From DATLFI01 sp035524895 (GTDB lineage Bacteria > Acidobacteriota > Thermoanaerobaculia > Multivoradales > Multivoraceae), in NCBI GenBank assembly GCA_035524895.1, contig DATLFI010000045.1, positions 1 to 21,614 of the forward strand: a stretch of DNA of 21,614 nucleotides, written 5' to 3'. Position numbers and translations under genes: made by a program. The first letter of the stretch is position 1, and every line of letters begins with the position of its first letter. This document shows positions 17,047 to 21,614 of this stretch, one piece after another. Under the pieces are notes generated by a model that saw only the letters and a list, made by a program, of their open reading frames with translations, had not been told where the DNA came from and ran no database searches.

Positions 17047-17640
17047 CTAACGCGTGAACTCGATCGTGAAGCGTGCCGGAGCCGTGTCGACCTCGTTTCC
17101 GCTCAAGGTCCGGCCGAAGATACGCAGCGAGAGATTCAGCAGGATCGTCCTACCGCCCGTTTCGAGGTCGAGGCCGCCGTTGACGGTCATGAGGTCGGAC
17201 AGCGGCGGGGACGCAAGCTGCTGGATGGTCAGGATCGGAAGGTTCAAGATGGTGTCGCTCCCGTTGACGGGGACTACACCGAACACGTGGCGCACCAGGG
17301 GTGGCGGCAGACGAGTGCCGGTATCGGCCCGACTGAACACCACCTCGTACGAGTCGATCTCGACGTTCATCAGCGCGCTGGTGCCCCCGGAGGGGTTCTT
17401 GACCACGCTCTGCACCGTGAGCGTGCCGATCTGTACACCGCCGACGAGCGACGCCGCGTCCATGCTCACCTGGGCGGGCAGGCCAGTAAAATCGGTGATC
17501 GATAGCAGTACACCGCCACCGTCCACCTTGTCGGTGCGTGACTCGCAGCCGAGCAGCGCGAGGGATGAGAGCAGCGCCACGACGGCACCGGCCATCCGCG
17601 CTCGGCTTGTGTTCTTGTTCTCGACTGGGTCTGTGACCAT
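17047..17640 (-). CDS. Predicted lipoprotein of unrecognised family
   Basis: A 197-residue protein with a long N-region, a hydrophobic core (MAGAVVALLSSLALLGC) and lipobox LLGC (Cys32, Glu at +2). The mature part looks all-beta, with alternating hydrophobic strands such as VQIGTLTVQSVVKNP, VEIDSYEVVFSRAD and RTILLNLSLRIFGR, and ends in ARFTIEFTR. I do not recognise a family. It lies 76 bp after pilQ, and its TAG stop is part of the ribosome-binding site of the 670-aa gene 11 bp downstream. The two proteins are therefore probably made together. A GAGG lies 8-12 nt before ATG 17640; Met16 is an alternative start that also keeps the signal peptide. Confidence 0.75.
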   Translation of the reverse strand: MVTDPVENKNTSRARMAGAVVALLSSLALLGCESRTDKVDGGGVLLSITDFTGLPAQVSMDAASLVGGVQIGTLTVQSVVKNPSGGTSALMNVEIDSYEVVFSRADTGTRLPPPLVRHVFGVVPVNGSDTILNLPILTIQQLASPPLSDLMTVNGGLDLETGGRTILLNLSLRIFGRTLSGNEVDTAPARFTIEFTR

Positions 17641-17716
17641 CTTCGGTGCCTCGGCTGGGGGCTTGATGCTTCTACGAGCTTCTTGGAGCCTTCTCAGAGA
17701 TCCGTCGCTAGGTCGA

Positions 17717-20380
17717 TCAGAGCTGGATCACCCTCGGGGTGATGAAGATCAGCAGCTCCTCGTTGGTGTTGCTTCGGTTGCGGTTCTTGAAGAGGTGCCC
17801 GAGGATCGGAATGTTCGCCAGGCCCGGCACCCGGTCCTCGTTGTAGTTGCTGGACACGGTGTAGATGCCACCGATCACGGCGGTGCCGCCGTCGCGGACG
17901 ATCACCCGGGTCGCCGCTTCGCGCGTCGCGATGGGAGCGTTGGTGGCCCCAGCCACGATGAGGCCGAGCTGCGGCTCGCGCTTCTGGATCTCGATGTCCA
18001 TGAGGATCGTGCCTTCCGCGGTGACGTGAGGTGTCACGTTCAGCCGCAGCGTGGCGTTGACGAACTGGACGCTCACGGTGTTGTTTGCCACCGTCTGGAT
18101 CGGGATCTGTAGACCGGTCTGGATCGAGGCCCGCTCGTTGTTGAGCGTCGCCACCTTGGGCGCCGAGATCACGTTGACCAGGCCTTCTCCCTCCGCCGCC
18201 TGAAGAGCCAGGTCGAGCTGGAAGGTGTTCAGGATGTTGCCCAGTCCGATGTCGAGGAAGCCGTTCGCGCCGCCGGTCAGCAGGCCGACCCCGCCGCCGG
18301 CGTCGATGTTGTTGGGGAACTGGATGCCAGTGGTGTTGCCATGGGCCGCGTCGGCCACGCCGGTGAAGCTCCAGTCGATGCCCAGGGAGCGGCTGAAGTT
18401 GCGCGTGGTCTCGACCACCCTCGCCTCGATCATTACCTGCTTCTCGGGTACGTCGAGGTTCTCGATGATCTGGATCACCGTGTCGAGGAAGTCGGGCAGC
18501 TCGCGAATGATCAGGGTGTTGGTGCGATCGTCGACGCTCACCGAACCACGCTGGGAGAGGATCCCGGTCTGAGTCAGACCCATCTGGCTCAGACCGAACC
18601 CTCCACCGCTCCGCAACCCGCTCGTCAGGATTCGCGCCAGGTCCGACGCCCGCGAGTAGCTCACGCGCTTCATGATCGTCGCCAGCGGCACCGAAAGAGC
18701 CCGCGCCTGGGCCAGGCGTTGCCGCTCCTGGGCCTCGCGCTGTAGTTGCCCGACCGGCGCGATGCGGAGGATGTTGCCCTCGAGCTCCATGCCCAGGTTC
18801 TGCGTCTTGAGGATGGCGTCCAGTGCCTGCTCCCAGGGCACCGAGTCGAGCTCGACTGTTACCGGGCCCCCGACGCCGGGCTGGATCACGATGTTGAGGT
18901 CGAACTCGCGGGCAAACGAGCGCAGCACCTCGGTGATGTCGGAATCCTTGAGGCTGAGGCTCACCGGCTCGCCCACGAACTCCGGCTGTCCACCCAGGCT
19001 CTGCACGCCGAAGGCCGAAGGCGCGGCACTCAGCACCGAAGGCGGAGGCGGCGTCTGGGCGCGGACCTCTTGTGCCTCGAACAGGCCGACATCGCTGGTC
19101 GGACGGACCGGGGGCTGCCGCACGCGCTCGGCGCCGCCTTCGACGCGGATCTCGAGCGGAGTGACGGCGGTAGGCTCCTGTTCGAGCGCCGCTGCGACCG
19201 TCGCGCTGGGCGCTGCTGCCGTCGGCTCGAGCGGCTCCGGAGTCGCGACCAATGCTGTGGCGCCCGGCTCGGTCTCGCCGGCTCGTTGGGCCATCTCTGC
19301 GTCGGGCCCGGGTCCGTCCAGGCGAGACGGGGTCTCGACGGCAGCGGCAAGACCTGCCGGAGGAAGGGGAGCGGGCTCTGCCTGCGCAACCGCGGGCTCC
19401 GCACGCGCCCCAACCGCGGTCTGGCCGGCGGCCGAGCCAAATCGGAGCACGAGCGAGTCCCCGACTCGCTCCACATCGGGTCGCTCGGGCTGGTTGAGAT
19501 CCAGCACGACCCGCGCCACGGCGTCCGGTTCGTTCCGAAACTGCGCCATGCGAATCCGCTCGAGATCGGCGCTGCCGACCGTTACCGTAGCCCGGGGGTC
19601 GGTCTTCACCACACCCTCCAGGTCGATCACGAAGCGAGGCGGGTTCTCGAGCACGAAGGTCGAGAACTCGAACTCGCCGTCGCCGACGATGTGCACCACG
19701 GTGCCGCCGTCGGCCTGGTGTACCTGCACGGTCTGGAGCACACTCGCAGGCACACCGCGAACGGGCGGTCCCGACGCGGGCAGCTCCGGAGTACCCGCCA
19801 CGGCGGTCTCGCGCGACACTTCCACTTGCTCTTGCTGGGCTGCGATCCGCTCTGGTAGCGGGAATGCCGCCGCGGGCTCCGCCACCGCGACCTCCAACGT
19901 CGGCGACGCGGCACCGATCGGGTCGAAGCGCAAGGTGAGCTCGCCACCTTCGACCACCAAGGTGTGCTCCGCGGCGCGCGAGGTCGCCACTACCAGACGG
20001 GTGAGCGGCCGCCCCGCTGCCCCGTCGGTCTCCACGGAAACCGACTGGACGAGCTCTCCGCTGTCGGTGAGAGCGACGCCACCGCCGACCACCGTGTTCG
20101 GGAGCTCGACCACCAGGTGGCCCGCCTCGTTGCGGTACTGCGTCCAGACCAGAGGAGCGCTGGCGCTGAGACGCAGCTCCTCGGAATCCGCCATGTCGAC
20201 CAGCTCGAGTGAGGCAATCTCCACCGGCGCAACCGGCCTGGGAAAGGCCACAGTCGAACCGATGGTTGCCGTCTCCGCTGCGGATGCGCATCCCGCGAGC
20301 ACGACGAGCGCCACCAACAGCCCCCGACAACACCACGGCGTGGCCCACGGCCCGCGGACTCGCACGTTTCTTCTACGCAT
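17717..20380 (-). CDS. pilQ: Type IV pilus secretin PilQ
   Basis: Outer-membrane channel through which the type IV pilus passes. The 887 residues are counted from ATG 20380, which has GGAGG 10 nt upstream; the frame is open 14 codons further. A signal peptide ends in a canonical lipobox LAGC (Cys31). Two AMIN domains follow (about 50-152 and 215-315), then an Ala/Pro/Glu-rich linker (about 315-470). The STN/N0 domain has LKDSDITEVLRSFAREFDLNIV and ALDAILKTQNLG. A secretin N1 domain has DDRTNTLIIRELPD. The secretin barrel domain runs to the end with VMIEARVVETT, VISAPKVATLNNERA, VPGLANIPILGHLFK and EELLIFITPRVIQL. It is 45 bp after pilP. The lipobox is unusual for PilQ. Confidence 0.95.
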   Translation of the reverse strand: MRRRNVRVRGPWATPWCCRGLLVALVVLAGCASAAETATIGSTVAFPRPVAPVEIASLELVDMADSEELRLSASAPLVWTQYRNEAGHLVVELPNTVVGGGVALTDSGELVQSVSVETDGAAGRPLTRLVVATSRAAEHTLVVEGGELTLRFDPIGAASPTLEVAVAEPAAAFPLPERIAAQQEQVEVSRETAVAGTPELPASGPPVRGVPASVLQTVQVHQADGGTVVHIVGDGEFEFSTFVLENPPRFVIDLEGVVKTDPRATVTVGSADLERIRMAQFRNEPDAVARVVLDLNQPERPDVERVGDSLVLRFGSAAGQTAVGARAEPAVAQAEPAPLPPAGLAAAVETPSRLDGPGPDAEMAQRAGETEPGATALVATPEPLEPTAAAPSATVAAALEQEPTAVTPLEIRVEGGAERVRQPPVRPTSDVGLFEAQEVRAQTPPPPSVLSAAPSAFGVQSLGGQPEFVGEPVSLSLKDSDITEVLRSFAREFDLNIVIQPGVGGPVTVELDSVPWEQALDAILKTQNLGMELEGNILRIAPVGQLQREAQERQRLAQARALSVPLATIMKRVSYSRASDLARILTSGLRSGGGFGLSQMGLTQTGILSQRGSVSVDDRTNTLIIRELPDFLDTVIQIIENLDVPEKQVMIEARVVETTRNFSRSLGIDWSFTGVADAAHGNTTGIQFPNNIDAGGGVGLLTGGANGFLDIGLGNILNTFQLDLALQAAEGEGLVNVISAPKVATLNNERASIQTGLQIPIQTVANNTVSVQFVNATLRLNVTPHVTAEGTILMDIEIQKREPQLGLIVAGATNAPIATREAATRVIVRDGGTAVIGGIYTVSSNYNEDRVPGLANIPILGHLFKNRNRSNTNEELLIFITPRVIQL

Positions 20381-20425
20381 AGGAAAGTCGCCTCCCTCGT
20401 GGCTCGGGGAGCTTGCCTGCACCCG

Positions 20426-21007
20426 TCACGGGTTGAGCCTCTTGGTCACTTCGCGGAACGGCCTGGGAGCGTCGGGGTCCTGCACCACCTGGCGAAAGAC
20501 CACCTCGCCGCCCTCGCCGCGCACGTAGCGAATAGCGAGGACCTCGCCATCGAACAGTTGGTCGCCTTCGTTCAAGAGGAAGCTGACCGGATTGTCCGAG
20601 GACTGCACCTGCGCCACGGGTCCGCCCCGCGTCTGCCAGATGCCGGTGACGGTGAGCTCCTCGATGAGCAACCCGTCTTTGTCCCGGGATCGAGGTCCCG
20701 TGGCGGTCGGCGGCATGGTGATTCGGACCAGAGAGCGGAATGGATCGCGACGGTCAGCCGGGTCGTAGACCTGACCAGACTCCAGCGCTTCCTCGCCGCG
20801 GCTCAGGATCTCGTCGATGAGATCCGTCTCGATATCGCTCATCGGCAGGTCTTCGAGCACCGGCTCCTCGATGTCCTCGACCGGAGGCGGCGGCACCTCA
20901 TCCTCCTGCTGCGCCGCCACGGGTGCCGAGAGGAACGCAAAGAGCAGGAAGAGCAACGTCAGAGCAACGCTCAGCCGCTTGGCCGACGAGAGGTTCGCGA
21001 GGGTCAC
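20426..21007 (-). CDS. pilP: Type IV pilus assembly protein PilP
   Basis: Periplasmic link between the inner-membrane PilMNO complex and PilQ. The 193 residues have an N-terminal signal or anchor (SVALTLLFLLFAFLSAPVAA, about 13-32). A very acidic Pro-rich stretch (EDEVPPPPVEDIEEPVLED) follows, then the PilP beta domain with YDPADRRDPFRSLV, LTVTGIWQ, VSFLLNEGDQLFDGEVLAI and VVFRQVVQDP. The start is GTG 21007 in a GTGA overlap with the pilO stop. No cysteine is present near the signal sequence, whereas PilP is usually an inner-membrane lipoprotein. Position between pilO and pilQ and the RDPF motif support the call. Confidence 0.9.
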   Translation of the reverse strand: MTLANLSSAKRLSVALTLLFLLFAFLSAPVAAQQEDEVPPPPVEDIEEPVLEDLPMSDIETDLIDEILSRGEEALESGQVYDPADRRDPFRSLVRITMPPTATGPRSRDKDGLLIEELTVTGIWQTRGGPVAQVQSSDNPVSFLLNEGDQLFDGEVLAIRYVRGEGGEVVFRQVVQDPDAPRPFREVTKRLNP

Positions 21008-21597
21008 GAGCCTCCTCCAGAGGGTGCCGGCGGGGGCTCGTCCTCGCGATAGATGAACGTCTTGGCCACGAAGCTGGCGCCTACCGTGCGGTTGGGTCTT
21101 TGGTTCCGGACCGTGCTGATACGCAGATCGTCGACGTTGATGATGCGCGAGAACCGGCTCATGCGATCGAAGAATCGCGCCAGGTTGTGGTACGTCCCCT
21201 GGAGACTGATCGTGATCGGCCACTCGTTGAAGTACTCGCGCTGCGTCTGGCGGCCGGTGGTGAAACGTGTGAGGTTGAAGTCCTCGCGCTCGGCCAGCGC
21301 GCGCACCTGGCGGATCAGCTCGTGGACGTTGCGGCGGTCGGGCAGGATGGCCAGGAGGTCTTGGAGCTGGGCCTCGAGCGCTGCCACGTTTTCCTGGAAC
21401 TGGGGCAGCTGGGCCTGCGCCGCCTCGCCCTGCCGGATCTGGTCCCGAAGGCCGGCGATGGTGCGCTCCTGGCCGCTGATCTGGCTCTGCATGTCCTTGA
21501 GCTTGAGCTGGTAGCCGAGCACCAGCAGCACGCCGCCGATGACCAGGCCGATGATCAGCCCGATGTACCAAGGTTTTCCTTCCAGTCCGGTTTCCAT
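21004..21597 (-). CDS. pilO: Type IV pilus alignment protein PilO
   Basis: Inner-membrane protein that dimerises with PilN in the pilus alignment complex. The 197 residues have a single membrane helix (YIGLIIGLVIGGVLLVLGYQ, about 11-30) and a periplasmic coiled coil (about 31-85). A ferredoxin-like domain follows with ILPDRRNVHELIRQVRALAE, ITISLQGTYHNLARFFDRMS and RIINVDDLRIS. ATG 21597 has GGAG 9 nt upstream. The 17 bases beyond it hold no stop codon in any frame, so the end of the preceding gene (pilN expected) is not visible here. It overlaps pilP by 4 bp. Confidence 0.92.
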   Translation of the reverse strand: METGLEGKPWYIGLIIGLVIGGVLLVLGYQLKLKDMQSQISGQERTIAGLRDQIRQGEAAQAQLPQFQENVAALEAQLQDLLAILPDRRNVHELIRQVRALAEREDFNLTRFTTGRQTQREYFNEWPITISLQGTYHNLARFFDRMSRFSRIINVDDLRISTVRNQRPNRTVGASFVAKTFIYREDEPPPAPSGGGS

Positions 21598-21614
21598 CGA
21601 ATCGACTCCGGTAA

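Noticed and set aside
18672..20528. Long plus-strand open frame (618 codons) antisense to pilQ
   Set aside because: It mirrors pilQ codons in GC-rich DNA, has a Ser/Thr/Arg-biased composition and no recognisable domain; PilQ is certain on the other strand.

Overview
This is a GC-rich, densely coded bacterial chromosome segment from a Gram-negative, piliated, respiring organism. It carries a complete System I (Ccm) cytochrome c maturation operon, an outer-membrane secretin (PilQ) with its alignment proteins, several predicted lipoproteins and core metabolic genes. High GC, GTG/TTG starts, a pil cluster running towards accB-accC and aroK, an MglB-like roadblock protein and TIG/PKD lipoproteins fit a deltaproteobacterial-grade lineage (Myxococcota, Desulfobacterota and relatives) or Acidobacteriota. 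The window holds no rRNA or other marker that would settle this.

Left edge (1-669): the N-terminal part of a HEAT-repeat lipoprotein on the minus strand, divergent from the ccm operon. Plus-strand block (670-7696): ccmA-B-C-D-E-F-G-H-I, in order and nearly all overlapping by 4 bp. CcmABCD load heme onto the periplasmic chaperone CcmE. CcmF and CcmH/I ligate it to apocytochrome, and CcmG and CcmH reduce the apocytochrome CXXCH thiols. No cytochrome gene is in the window.

Minus-strand block (7727-21597), read right to left: pilO-pilP-pilQ (type IV pilus alignment complex and secretin); three consecutive predicted lipoproteins (an unrecognised 197-aa protein, a 670-aa protein with four TIG domains and a PKD domain, and a 309-aa Ig-like/PKD protein); a 518-aa TPR protein overlapping a roadblock/LC7 gene; accB-accC (first step of fatty-acid synthesis) coupled to thiE; then aroK overlapping a metallophosphoesterase. 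The block meets the ccm operon tail to tail across 30 bp.

No geneless stretch exceeds 300 bp; the longest gaps are 8986-9165, 14850-15022 and 13771-13919. I saw no tRNA, rRNA, CRISPR, insertion sequence or phage gene. The most unusual points are: PilQ carries a canonical lipobox while PilP has no lipidation cysteine, the reverse of the usual arrangement; a lipoprotein cassette directly follows pilQ; a TPR-roadblock pair lies next to the pilus genes; and the roadblock stop codon sits in a 9-bp tandem repeat that supplies five in-frame TGA codons.
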